A stretch of DNA of 10,842 nt from Holosporales bacterium (GCA_031270515.1 JAISXM010000055.1:1-10842), one strand, 5' to 3'; numbered from the stretch's first letter, positions 1 to 7,008 are shown. Notes: a model not told the origin generated them from the letters alone. Numbers and translations are program-made.

Positions 1-645
1 TGCGATTGCCCGAACATCGTCATCCGCACTGATATATTTCAGAGTATCCATCGCAGTGCTAACTTCGTCTATATCCAAAAACGCTTTATCCATATAGACA
101 GGATCCTTCAAAAACGACAGCCACGCCGTCAGCATATCCTTCGCATCCGCATTCTTTGGATCAAACTTTTGCAGCTCAATAAAAACTATTCGTATGCTAT
201 CTGACATATCCAACGGGTGTGCCCTCTTCGGCTTATACATCAGACCTGCCTCATTGACTGGATCCTCTAGCGAAGTAACATTTTCCCCAAGGATCCAAAT
301 ACTGATCGCTTTCTGGTCTACATATGGCGAACCAGCTAGCTTCTGACCTGCCACCATTTTACACGTGTAGTAAATGGCGCGCTCGGGGATTTCGCCCGTG
401 TTCTTGCACTGAATCTCGATATCGAGCTTCGTTCCATCACCAGTCGTCGCCTTTATATCCAGTCGACTGGCCTTGTCCGTCTCAAGAATTTTCGCAAGTT
501 CGGTGTTTTCGAGCGTTATGTCCTTGATTTGCGGCTGACCTTTGAGTAGCGCATTCAAAAACGATATGAGCAAATGCTTTCGGTCTTCTTGCCCAAATAT
601 TGTCTTAAAAATGTAATCCAGCGTTGGGTCTAACAACCCCGTCAT
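1..645 (-). CDS. Rpn-family PD-(D/E)XK nuclease / putative transposase, partial (3' end beyond the window)
   Basis: An open frame of 215 codons runs without a stop from an ATG at 645 to the left edge, so the C-terminus is missing. The N-terminus MTGLLDPTLDYIFKTIFG matches the opening 'D..FK.iFG' motif of the Rpn/PDDEXK_2 family (recombination-promoting nuclease, often annotated as PD-(D/E)XK nuclease family transposase). The nuclease core is visible as RLDIKA (Asp63), then DIEIQ (Asp75, Glu77, Gln79), the D...(D/E)xQ pattern of the family, followed by a helical segment IPERAIYYTCKMVAGQ. Family members are usually about 250-320 aa, so roughly two thirds is present. A GGTGAG stretch lies 4-9 bases upstream of the ATG and can serve as ribosome binding site. 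Rpn proteins are DNA endonucleases linked to RecA-independent recombination and are common in multi-copy sets in intracellular bacteria. The family call is confident; the activity is inferred. Confidence 0.88.
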   Translation of the reverse strand, partial: MTGLLDPTLDYIFKTIFGQEDRKHLLISFLNALLKGQPQIKDITLENTELAKILETDKASRLDIKATTGDGTKLDIEIQCKNTGEIPERAIYYTCKMVAGQKLAGSPYVDQKAISIWILGENVTSLEDPVNEAGLMYKPKRAHPLDMSDSIRIVFIELQKFDPKNADAKDMLTAWLSFLKDPVYMDKAFLDIDEVSTAMDTLKYISADDDVRAIA

Positions 646-691
646 AGCACTCACCAATATTCAGCGCCCTATACGTAGATTATACATTTGC

Positions 692-800
692 ACATAAACA
701 ATTTGAAGGCGTTGTTGGTCCGTTTTTTACAGGCAATGTTTATATCAGTATAAGCATTGCCTTACCACGATATTCAAATTGTTTATTATAGGCAGGGATA
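692..800 (+). repeat. Palindromic repeat element A, copy 1
   Basis: AAACAATTTGAA at 696-707 and its exact inverted complement TTCAAATTGTTT at 773-784 bound this copy, and the right flank TTATAGGCAGGGATA matches the right end of other copies in the window. The interior differs from other copies: it carries its own 14-bp hairpin. It lies in the gap between groEL and the Rpn-family gene, outside any gene. Confidence 0.75.
731..762. other. 14-bp hairpin inside repeat copy 1
   Basis: AGGCAATGTTTATA (731-744) pairs with TATAAGCATTGCCT (749-762) around the loop TCAG, with one G-T wobble. No T-run follows closely on either strand, so a simple intrinsic terminator is not clear. The segment AGGCAATGTTT (731-741) can also pair with AAACATTGCCT at 812-822 in the neighbouring element, so two alternative folds compete. 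Confidence 0.6.
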
Positions 801-888
801 CCCAATGACAAAAACATTGCCTCCGAATAGTTAGGTTTCCCGCGACACTGCCGCCCTAATAATTCACAATGTTTTCGCGATTGGGTAT
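798..888. repeat. Palindromic element B downstream of groEL
   Basis: A nested inverted repeat: ATACCCAAT (798-806) pairs with ATTGGGTAT (880-888), then a 4x4 internal loop, then AAAACATTG (811-819) pairs with CAATGTTTT (867-875). Inside the loop TTAGG (831-835) can pair with CCTAA (855-859). It abuts element A copy 1 directly and ends 38 bp past the groEL stop, so it could also act as a 3' structure of the groE transcript. A shorter, diverged stretch resembling its left end follows element A copy 3 (6361-6382). Confidence 0.6.
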
Positions 889-926
889 ACTTCCTCGTCA
901 CACTAGAGCGGACTTGTTAGAAAAAC

Positions 927-2558
927 CTAGTAGTCCATGCCTCCCATTCCCCCTCCCGGAGCGACGGCCTGCTTTGGCTCTGGCTTCTCTGCAATCGCGC
1001 ACTCTGTCGTAATCAGCAGCCCCGCCACAGACGCCGCATCCGTAATCGCAGTCAGCACAACTTTCGTCGGATCCATGATGCCCTTCTTCATCAAATCACA
1101 GAACATATCCGCTTGCGCATCATATCCAACATTAAAGTCGTCTGTTTCCAATATTTTCCCAACAATAACGGCACCATCTTTTCCTGCGTTGTCCGCGATC
1201 TGACGGCTTGGCGCCTGCAGGGCCCGATAAATTATCCGAATCCCGACATTTTGGTCATCGTTCTCGCCCTTCAGCCCCTCAATCGCCTTCAAGCTGCGCA
1301 GCAACGCAACGCCACCGCCAGGAACCACGCCGCTCTCCACGGCCGCGCGCGTCGCATGCATCGCGTCGTCGACCCGGTCCTTGCGCTCCTTCACTTCAGT
1401 TTCGGTTGCGCCACCGACTCGAATTACAGCAACCCCGCCACTCAACTTTGCAAGACGCTCTTGAAGCTTCTCTTTGTCGTACTCGGACGTAGACTCTTCG
1501 ACCTGAGCGCGAATCTGATTACAGCGAGCGTCAATGTTCTCCTTCGCCCCCGCGCCTTCCACGATTGTTGTATCGTCCTTTGTAATAGAGACTCTCTTGG
1601 TGCGCCCCAGCATGGAAAGGTTAACGTTCTCAAGCTTGATCCCCAAGTCGTCAGAAATCATCTGGCCGCCTGTTAACACCGCGATGTCCTCCAACATAGC
1701 CTTCCTTCTGTCACCAAAGCCTGGAGCCTTTACTGCACACACCTTGAGGCCTGCGCGAATCTTGTTGACGACCAACGTAGCAAGCGCCTCGCCTTCTACA
1801 TCTTCTGCGACGATCAAGAGAGGACGTCCAGCTTGGACCACAGCTTCCAGTACAGGAAGAAATGGCTGCAGAGACGATAACTTCTTCTCATATATTAGGA
1901 CAAACGGATTGTCCATTTCGCACACCATCTTTTCTGCATTCGTCACGAAGTACGGGGATATGTAGCCTCTATCGAACTGCATCCCTTCGACAATGTCGAG
2001 CTCCGTCTGGAAAGACTTCGCCTCTTCTATTGTGATCACGCCTTCCTTGCCCACTTTTTCTACAGCTTGGGCTAGAATATCGCCAATCTCTTTTTCGCCA
2101 TTAGCGGAAATTGTTCCAACTTGCTTGATTTCGTCATTCGTTACAACTGGACGAGATTTTCCCTTAATGAACTCGACGATCGCATTTACGGCCAAGTCAA
2201 TTCCGCGTTTCAAGTCAATTGGGTTCAACCCTGCAGCAACGGCCTTCAATCCTTCAATGACAATCGCCTGCCCCAACACCGTCGCCGTTGTTGTTCCGTC
2301 GCCGGCTAAGTCCGAAGTCTTTACAGCGACTTCGCGCAGCATGCTGGCGCCCATGTTTTCAAATTTGTCCGCCACCTCTATTTCCTTGGCGACGCTGACG
2401 CCGTCCTTGGTTACGCGCGGTCCACCGTAGGATTTCTCAATTAATACGTTGCGCCCCTTTGGCCCAAGCGTCACGCGCACGGCGTTTGCTAGCGTATTGA
2501 CGCCGTCTAAGATTTTCCCCCGAGCTTCTGCAGAGAAGCGCACTTCTTTTGCTGACAT
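927..2558 (-). CDS. groEL: Chaperonin GroEL (Cpn60)
   Basis: ATP-dependent 60-kDa chaperonin that forms the double heptameric ring and, with GroES, folds cytosolic proteins. The full 543-aa length fits the family (about 540-550). Landmarks: ATP-site LGPKGRNV near residue 31, GDGTTTATVL with the catalytic-loop Asp87 in the canonical position, the C-terminal-half motif VVPGGGVALL, and the C-terminal tail GGGMGGMDY. The start chosen is the ATG at 2558 (MSAKEVRF) because AAGGAGG sits at 2564-2570, five bases upstream; an in-frame ATG seven codons earlier would place this binding site inside the gene. It lies 38 bp downstream of groES and is co-transcribed with it under the CIRCE operator. No intrinsic terminator is obvious directly after the stop, but element B lies 38 bp beyond it. 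Confidence 0.98.
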   Translation of the reverse strand: MSAKEVRFSAEARGKILDGVNTLANAVRVTLGPKGRNVLIEKSYGGPRVTKDGVSVAKEIEVADKFENMGASMLREVAVKTSDLAGDGTTTATVLGQAIVIEGLKAVAAGLNPIDLKRGIDLAVNAIVEFIKGKSRPVVTNDEIKQVGTISANGEKEIGDILAQAVEKVGKEGVITIEEAKSFQTELDIVEGMQFDRGYISPYFVTNAEKMVCEMDNPFVLIYEKKLSSLQPFLPVLEAVVQAGRPLLIVAEDVEGEALATLVVNKIRAGLKVCAVKAPGFGDRRKAMLEDIAVLTGGQMISDDLGIKLENVNLSMLGRTKRVSITKDDTTIVEGAGAKENIDARCNQIRAQVEESTSEYDKEKLQERLAKLSGGVAVIRVGGATETEVKERKDRVDDAMHATRAAVESGVVPGGGVALLRSLKAIEGLKGENDDQNVGIRIIYRALQAPSRQIADNAGKDGAVIVGKILETDDFNVGYDAQADMFCDLMKKGIMDPTKVVLTAITDAASVAGLLITTECAIAEKPEPKQAVAPGGGMGGMDY

Positions 2559-2596
2559 ATTGTCCTCCTTTTGTAACAAGTAATAATTGTCGATGG

Positions 2597-2884
2597 TTAG
2601 GCGAAAACGCCCATGATGTCAGACTCCTTCATTACGATGTAGTCATGTCCATCAAACTTCACTTCCGTTCCTGCCCACTTGCCGAATAAAATCCGATCGC
2701 CAGCCTTTACACCCAATGGGCGTACCTTCCCATTGTCGTCCACGGCGCCATCTCCGACAGCAACAACCTTGCCTTCCATGGGCTTTTCTTTTGCTGTGTC
2801 TGGGATAATGATCCCTCCGGACGTCTTCTCTTCTGACTCGATTCGTTCGACTAGAACTCGGTCATGTAATGGTTTAAATGACAT
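2597..2884 (-). CDS. groES: Co-chaperonin GroES (Cpn10)
   Basis: The 10-kDa lid of the GroEL chamber. The 95-aa length is standard. It begins MSFKPLHDRVLVERIESEEK, the classic N-terminal strand, followed by the mobile loop EKTSGGIIIPDTAKEKP (about residues 19-35) that docks on GroEL, then the roof-forming segment and the closing DYIVMKESDIMGVFA. The ribosome binding site AAAGGAGG at 2891-2898 is six bases before the ATG. It is the first gene of the groESL operon; its leader contains a small hairpin and the CIRCE operator. Confidence 0.98.
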   Translation of the reverse strand: MSFKPLHDRVLVERIESEEKTSGGIIIPDTAKEKPMEGKVVAVGDGAVDDNGKVRPLGVKAGDRILFGKWAGTEVKFDGHDYIVMKESDIMGVFA

Positions 2885-2920
2885 AAGTGTCCTCCTTTTT
2901 TTTCAATATCAGTCCAAAGC

Positions 2921-2939
2921 GCTAGTGCACCTCACTAGC
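2921..2939 (-). other. Hairpin in the groES leader
   Basis: GCTAGTG (2921-2927) and CACTAGC (2933-2939) form a perfect 7-bp stem with a 5-nt loop. It overlaps the edge of the CIRCE operator by two bases and lies 22 bp before the groES binding site. It may stabilise or regulate the 5' leader; no function is proven. Confidence 0.45.
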
Positions 2940-2964
2940 AGCACTCTTTCCTTCTGAGTGCTAA
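2938..2964 (-). promoter_or_regulatory. CIRCE operator (HrcA binding site) of groESL
   Basis: The CIRCE consensus is TTAGCACTC-N9-GAGTGCTAA. On the minus strand the first arm TTAGCACTC is perfect (2956-2964), the spacer is exactly nine bases, and the second arm is GAGTGCTGC, matching seven of nine. Its location just upstream of groES and over the promoter -10 is where HrcA represses groESL in alphaproteobacteria. hrcA itself is not in the window. Confidence 0.92.
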
Positions 2965-2991
2965 TCTGACGAATTTTGAGGGGGTTGTCAA
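2963..2991 (-). promoter_or_regulatory. Sigma70-like promoter of groESL
   Basis: On the minus strand a perfect TTGACA (-35, 2986-2991) is followed after 17 bases by CAGATT (2963-2968), or after 18 by AGATTA, as a -10 box. The -10 overlaps the start of CIRCE, which suits repression by occlusion. A heat-shock sigma32-type reading of the CTTGACA region is possible but weaker. Confidence 0.65.
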
Positions 2992-3012
2992 GATCTTTAT
3001 CAAATTTCGATG

Positions 3013-3105
3013 CATACCGAGTCCCATAGCAAACAATTTGAAATTCGTTGCGGTTTAAGATTTTTTATCGTGGTCCAAGTTCAAATTGTTTTTATGGGCA
3101 GGTGT
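3013..3105 (+). repeat. Palindromic repeat element A, copy 2, overlapping the truA 3' end
   Basis: The left arm CCCATAGCAAACAATTTGAA (3023-3042) is the near-perfect inverted complement of the right arm TTCAAATTGTTTTTATGGG (3080-3098). Outer flanks ATACCGAGTCCC on the left and GGGCAGGTGTATA on the right match other copies. The right arm lies inside truA and encodes its last residues and stop. Part of the interior (ATCGTGGTC at 3067-3075) recurs in the second and third tandem units near 10660 and 10753. Confidence 0.85.
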
Positions 3106-3897
3106 ATAATTCACTGCAGATAAATAAAGCCCATGCGGAGGTGCCGTCGGCCCAGATTTGACTCGCCCGCCGTTTTTTAGCAACTCTGTGATAATCGACG
3201 CCGAATATTTGCCTAATCCAACCCATATTAATGTTCCAACCATAATGCGGACTTGATTATGCAAAAAGGACTTCGCTTTCGCATGAATTTCTATACACTC
3301 CTGGCGCTGATAAATATCTAATATATCTAAAGTTTTTACCGGATTATTACTTTGACACGCCGCCGCACGAAACGCATTAAAATTATGCGTCCCTAAAAAA
3401 GACTCCGCCGCTTGCTTAATGGACGCCACATCGAGCCGCCGCGGCACATGCCACGCCCGCGCCTTTTCCAGAGCCAATGGGGCATGTCTATTTACAATTT
3501 TATATATATACTCCCGAGATGTGGCCGAAAAACGCGCATGAAAATCCGCACTCACGGGCTCTGCGCTCAAAACGGAGCATCCATACGGTCGCACATAAAA
3601 ATTCAGCCCATCCAACAAACGGTACGGCTCAATCGGGGTGTCCCAATCGAAATGCGCCACCTGACCCAACGCATGTACCCCCGCATCCGTGCGCCCCGCC
3701 CCCTCAACAAGCGCGCGCCGCCCGGTCAGCTTGAAGATGGCTCGTTCGATGGTCCCTTGTACGCTCGGCTTGGCTCCAGCATTAGCACTATCCGGCGGAT
3801 TCACATCATCCGCCTCCTGAATAAAGTCCGAACGCTGCCGTTGCCACCCGCAAAAAAAACTTCCATCATACTCAACTACAACTTTGTAACGCGACAT
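3055..3897 (-). CDS. truA: tRNA pseudouridine(38-40) synthase TruA
   Basis: TruA isomerises uridine to pseudouridine at positions 38-40 of the tRNA anticodon arm. The start MSRYKVVVEYDGSFFCGWQRQ is the family N-terminus, the catalytic motif GRTDAGVHALGQVAHFD holds the nucleophile Asp71, and the C-terminal half has FLHNQVRIMVGTL and the final GLYLSAVNY. Length is 280 aa, somewhat long, for two reasons. About 20 extra residues (22-42, SDFIQEADD...) sit between WQRQ and PSVQGTIE, where relatives have only about four. A 16-residue tail (265-280, TPAHKNNLNL...) follows the natural end at Tyr264 and is encoded by the palindromic repeat. The ATG at 3897 has only a weak binding site (TAGG). It is downstream of ftsI but separated by about 150 bp with a hairpin, so co-transcription is uncertain. 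Confidence 0.95.
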   Translation of the reverse strand: MSRYKVVVEYDGSFFCGWQRQRSDFIQEADDVNPPDSANAGAKPSVQGTIERAIFKLTGRRALVEGAGRTDAGVHALGQVAHFDWDTPIEPYRLLDGLNFYVRPYGCSVLSAEPVSADFHARFSATSREYIYKIVNRHAPLALEKARAWHVPRRLDVASIKQAAESFLGTHNFNAFRAAACQSNNPVKTLDILDIYQRQECIEIHAKAKSFLHNQVRIMVGTLIWVGLGKYSASIITELLKNGGRVKSGPTAPPHGLYLSAVNYTPAHKNNLNLDHDKKS

Positions 3898-3926
3898 ATA
3901 ATATTACCTAACGTGCTTGGATATAG

Positions 3927-3972
3927 AATAAGTTATTAAATGATACATCATTAAGGAGTAAAATAACTTATT
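3927..3972. other. Large hairpin between ftsI and truA
   Basis: AATAAGTTATT (3927-3937) and AATAACTTATT (3962-3972) form a perfect 11-bp inverted repeat. Within it AATGAT (3939-3944) and ATCATT (3947-3952) form a second, nearly loopless palindrome. It lies 30 bp before the truA start on the minus strand. It could be a weak terminator for ftsLI, a truA leader structure, or an unrelated palindromic repeat. No T-run follows the stem. Confidence 0.45.
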
Positions 3973-3975
3973 AAG

Positions 3976-4081
3976 TTCGCAACAAAAATCCGCGCCACGT
4001 CAAGCCCCACGAGCGCCCGACTTCGCCAATAAAATCCGCCCACGTCACGCCCCGTGAGTACCCGAATTCGCCAACAAATAC
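3976..4081. repeat. Degenerate tandem duplication of the ftsI 3' end
   Basis: Two adjacent units of 46 bp (3976-4021) and 45 bp (4022-4066) align with roughly 80 percent identity, and a partial third copy starts at 4067. On the minus strand each unit reads like the end of ftsI: the genuine terminus encodes LLANSGTHGA then TGA, and the downstream copy would encode LLAKSGARGA then TGA. The real stop lies inside the second unit, so the first unit is a post-stop relic. Confidence 0.6.
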
Positions 4082-5835
4082 TCCGTCGTACTGGTATACC
4101 CTTTGGCGACCGACACCGCCCCAGCAGGCGCCGCCAACGCCGCTGCCGCCGCCGCGCCACCGCCGAGTCCAGCCTCCTCCTGCTCATCCGCCATCTCCAC
4201 GCCCAATATCGGCGCAATACGCCCAATCAGCTTGCCCCCATATGGCACCACGTTCCACCCAGCCGTCGAAAAACCGTACGTTCGCTCCGTAGCCTTCGGT
4301 TCATCCAACATCAGCAACACAATGTACTTCGGGGCCTCCGCCGGAAAGCCGCCCACGAACACCGTCCTCCGCGCGCCCTTGCTATCATAGTGGCCCTTTT
4401 TATTCTTGTACGCCGTCCCAGTTTTCGCAAACACCCTGTACCCCTTCACATTCGCCTGCTTAGCCGTCCCCTCGCGCACCACACGCCGCATCAAATGCCT
4501 CAAATATGTCGCCGTCGCATTCGACACAATGCGCTTCCGCATGTTCACATGTCCGCACAGCAGCGTCGGATCCATCATATAGCCCGTCGTAATCCCGCTC
4601 ACAAGGCTAATCATGCGCAACGGACTAATCGCCACTCCATACCCATACGTCGACGACATCATAGTCACATCGCTCCAGCGCGCAGGGTAAATTGGCCGCC
4701 CCATTTCGGGCAGCTCGATGGATATGGGCTCAAAGACACCAAATTCGGTAAAAAACTTCTTCTGCACGCTCCCTCCACCAAACTGCAGAGCAATTTTTAC
4801 CGCCGCAATATTGGACGAAAAAACAAAAGCATCGTCCAACGTTAAAATCTGGTTTTTCCCGCGAAAGTCAGACACTTGGAAATGCCCAATTTTAATCGGC
4901 GCCCGCGCATCAAACAAACTGCCTCGCGCCACTTTGCCCGACTCCAGCGCAATCGCCGTGTTGAGCACCTTGAACACGGACCCCATTTCATACACGCCCA
5001 AAGTGTTGCGGTTAAACAAATCATCAGCCTTTGCGGTGTTGAATTGATTCAAATCAACGTTCGGGGACGACTCCATCGCAATAATCTCTCCATTATGCAT
5101 ATCCATCACGATGACGTTGCCGCCAATTGCGCGAAACTCACTGATGGCCCCCGCCAACAGCTCGCTTGCAATGTGCTGAATCCTAACATCAATGGATAAT
5201 TTTAGGGGATTAGATGATGTAAATAAGTAAGAATTAAAATAATTTTCGATCCCCGCAATCCCTTCGCCATCGACATCGCAATACCCAATGACGTGGCACG
5301 CCAGGTTTCCGTAGGGGTAAACGCGCTTATAATCCTTTTTCAGGTGCACGCCAGGAATCCCCGCATGTTGCAGGGCATATTGCTTTTTAGGAGTCAAATG
5401 ACGCGACAGCCAAATAAAGCTCTTGCCCGACTCGACCTTCCTGCGCAGCTCCTCCTTCGAATATTCGGTCAAAACCGCGCTCAACTGCTCCACAGCTTCG
5501 TCGACGTTTTGGATCTCGCGCGTATCCGCATATGCCGACGCCGTAACCAAATGCGTCGCCAGAATGACGCCATTGCGATCCACAATGTTTGCGCGCGGAA
5601 TGCCTCCGCCACATGTGGAGTTCGACATCCGCCAAGCGCGCACGGGGACCCTGCTGAGCACCATAAGGTCCACCAAGCGCACCGCCACCAGCGTAAAGCA
5701 AAAACAAATCCCACCCGAAACAAACCATAAACGCCCAGCAACAATGGAGGTCGTGGAATTATCATGTAACACCTCACGCCATATCCGGAGGTGGCGATGT
5801 ATAGCGCGAAAGGATTTTTGAAATAAATCAACCAC
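4045..5835 (-). CDS. ftsI: Peptidoglycan D,D-transpeptidase FtsI (PBP3), division-specific
   Basis: Class B penicillin-binding protein that cross-links septal peptidoglycan within the divisome. Order of parts: a cytoplasmic stub, one membrane segment (about residues 36-60), a PBP dimerisation domain beginning RANIVDRNGVILATH (about 81-95), and a transpeptidase domain with all three active-site motifs: GSVFK (SxxK, Ser286 and Lys289), SSN (340-342) and KTG (471-473). The tail after residue 548 is unusual, Ala/Gly-rich, and ends in the tandemly duplicated segment. The start is a GTG at 5835 that overlaps the ftsL TAG stop by one base (TAGTG), implying translational coupling; no strong binding site of its own is visible. 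Length of 596 aa is normal for alphaproteobacterial FtsI. The usual next gene murE is absent. Confidence 0.95.
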   Translation of the reverse strand: MVDLFQKSFRAIHRHLRIWREVLHDNSTTSIVAGRLWFVSGGICFCFTLVAVRLVDLMVLSRVPVRAWRMSNSTCGGGIPRANIVDRNGVILATHLVTASAYADTREIQNVDEAVEQLSAVLTEYSKEELRRKVESGKSFIWLSRHLTPKKQYALQHAGIPGVHLKKDYKRVYPYGNLACHVIGYCDVDGEGIAGIENYFNSYLFTSSNPLKLSIDVRIQHIASELLAGAISEFRAIGGNVIVMDMHNGEIIAMESSPNVDLNQFNTAKADDLFNRNTLGVYEMGSVFKVLNTAIALESGKVARGSLFDARAPIKIGHFQVSDFRGKNQILTLDDAFVFSSNIAAVKIALQFGGGSVQKKFFTEFGVFEPISIELPEMGRPIYPARWSDVTMMSSTYGYGVAISPLRMISLVSGITTGYMMDPTLLCGHVNMRKRIVSNATATYLRHLMRRVVREGTAKQANVKGYRVFAKTGTAYKNKKGHYDSKGARRTVFVGGFPAEAPKYIVLLMLDEPKATERTYGFSTAGWNVVPYGGKLIGRIAPILGVEMADEQEEAGLGGGAAAAAALAAPAGAVSVAKGYTSTTEYLLANSGTHGA

Positions 5836-6185
5836 TAAGGAGCTCGCTTTTGAGGTACAACTTTTTTAATGATTTTATTTAATTCTTGGCGATCATACGC
5901 TCCAAGTCCACTGTTTTTTAGCTCAGAGTACGGAATTATTTGCTCGCCTTTGATGGGAACGAGCTTGAGGTACTTCTGCGCGAGCACCTGAATCCGCGCG
6001 GGATCGTTCAAATAGGACCACTCGGCGTATAAGGTGTGCAGTTCTTCGCTTTGAGTTTGGATTTCGTTTTTCAATGATTTGTGCACGTTTTCGAGGTCGG
6101 CGACGGTGTATTTGACTTGGAACAATATTACGCCCACGCATAAAAAGAGAATAAGGGAAAACCACGTAGATAATCGGAAAATCAT
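5835..6185 (-). CDS. ftsL: Cell division protein FtsL
   Basis: A 116-aa bitopic membrane protein directly before ftsI. A short N-terminus leads into one membrane helix (about residues 7-25, WFSLILFLCVGVILF), then a coiled-coil-like stretch (about 27-58, ADLENVHKSLKNEIQ...), then LNDPARIQVLAQKYLKLVP, the motif typical of alphaproteobacterial FtsL, and a basic C-terminus. FtsL works with FtsB/FtsQ to activate septal wall synthesis by FtsW-FtsI. Position and one-base overlap with ftsI support the call although the sequence is poorly conserved. The ATG at 6185 has no strong binding site. Normally rsmH and mraZ precede it; here the upstream 230 bp hold only repeats. Confidence 0.85.
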   Translation of the reverse strand: MIFRLSTWFSLILFLCVGVILFQVKYTVADLENVHKSLKNEIQTQSEELHTLYAEWSYLNDPARIQVLAQKYLKLVPIKGEQIIPYSELKNSGLGAYDRQELNKIIKKVVPQKRAP

Positions 6186-6273
6186 TTATGAAACTAGCGC
6201 AATAGTTAAGTAAACTCGGATGAATAGTATCACAACTGCGAAGAAATCCCACGCATTCTGCTTTTTAGATAGA

Positions 6274-6358
6274 TACCGGGTCCCCCAATTTGAACTTCGT
6301 TGTATTACAAGGCTTAGGATAGGGTAGAATTTCAAATTGTTTATTATGGGGACCCGGC
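6274..6358 (+). repeat. Palindromic repeat element A, copy 3
   Basis: The outer arms CCGGGTCCCC (6276-6285) and GGGGACCCGG (6348-6357) are perfect 10-bp inverted repeats, and the inner arms CAATTTGAA (6286-6294) and TTCAAATTG (6331-6339) match perfectly too. The interior (ttgtattacaaggcttagg) closely matches copies 4 and 5a, so these three share one subtype. A stretch resembling the left end of element B (ATACCCA, then AAAAA and ATTG) follows at 6361-6382. It fills most of the gap between ftsL and the small secreted-protein gene. Confidence 0.85.
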
Positions 6359-6412
6359 ACATACCCAGTCATAAAAAGATTGCGAATTTTTCAGGATGCA
6401 TCACCACGATTT

Positions 6413-6682
6413 TCATTTCCTGCCCGCCTGTTCGAGAACCTGCTCGTCGTCTGGTTCGCTAGAGAGACGACCTATTCTATTCAACATCATTTGCGTAACT
6501 TTATCGCTACTGAAACATACCCTGCTCACAACGGTTTCTCCGTCAGGATTCTTGGCAATAAAGAATCCCCAGTTTTCGGCACAGGGCAGATCAGAGGAAA
6601 CTGCTGGATCAGCGGGCGTACTAGATGAAACTGCTGGGGTGTAACTGAACGCTATAAGCACCATGGCGATAATTTTTTTCAT
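6413..6682 (-). CDS. Small predicted secreted protein, function unknown
   Basis: An 89-aa open frame with a clear ribosome binding site AAGGAAG (6689-6695) six bases before the ATG. The N-terminus MKKIIAMVLIAFSYTPAVSS has the lysine pair, hydrophobic core and small residues of a Sec signal peptide, with likely cleavage in the serine/alanine stretch around residues 18-24. The mature part is only about 65-70 aa, has two cysteines (34 and 56) that could form a disulfide, and a hydrophilic C-terminus. PAVSS occurs twice ten residues apart (16-20, 26-30), a small internal duplication. No family was recognised. The good binding site and signal peptide argue that it is a real gene. Confidence 0.68.
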   Translation of the reverse strand: MKKIIAMVLIAFSYTPAVSSSTPADPAVSSDLPCAENWGFFIAKNPDGETVVSRVCFSSDKVTQMMLNRIGRLSSEPDDEQVLEQAGRK

Positions 6683-6770
6683 AGTATTCTTCCTTGTCTC
6701 AATATATTAAACATGTGCGAATTGTGCCGCATTTCGATATCCGTATCAAGCCATTTTTTTGAGTGTCAAC

Positions 6771-6810
6771 GCAATTTAGAAATGTCCGGTTCTGCAATTT
6801 AGAAATGTCC
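6771..6810. repeat. Two direct 17-bp repeats, possible IS-end relic
   Basis: GCAATTTAGAAATGTCC occurs identically at 6771-6787 and 6794-6810, a 23-bp period. A preceding TGTCAACGC (6764-6772) and the repeated AGAAATGTCC resemble the multiply repeated ends of IS21-like insertion sequences, where transposase-binding sites are reiterated. No transposase gene is nearby, so at most a remnant end is present. The assignment rests on resemblance from memory. Confidence 0.45.
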
Positions 6811-6841
6811 TCTTTCTGCATTTTTAATACATAAACCGCTA

Positions 6842-6871
6842 TTGCTTCCAACAGAAACAACATGCGATAAT
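6842..6871 (+). promoter_or_regulatory. Candidate sigma70 promoter of tRNA-Thr
   Basis: TTGCTT (6842-6847) and GATAAT (6866-6871) are separated by 18 bases, and transcription would start near 6878, about 50 bases before the mature tRNA. No other gene follows in this orientation, so the tRNA is the likely target. Confidence 0.4.
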
Positions 6872-6927
6872 CAGCACGTAGCCGTCGTTGTTTGCGTGTC
6901 CAATGGGCATGCTCAACAGGCCACGTT

Positions 6928-7002
<75 letters not shown>

Positions 7003-7008
7003 TTAGAC

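Noticed and set aside
1113..1676. Long plus-strand open frame opposite groEL
   Set aside because: It is an antisense shadow of a clearly identified gene, with no recognisable protein features.
4054..4845. 263-codon plus-strand open frame opposite ftsI
   Set aside because: The composition is Arg/His/Pro-rich, typical of antisense of a GC-rich coding region; ftsI has all three catalytic motifs.
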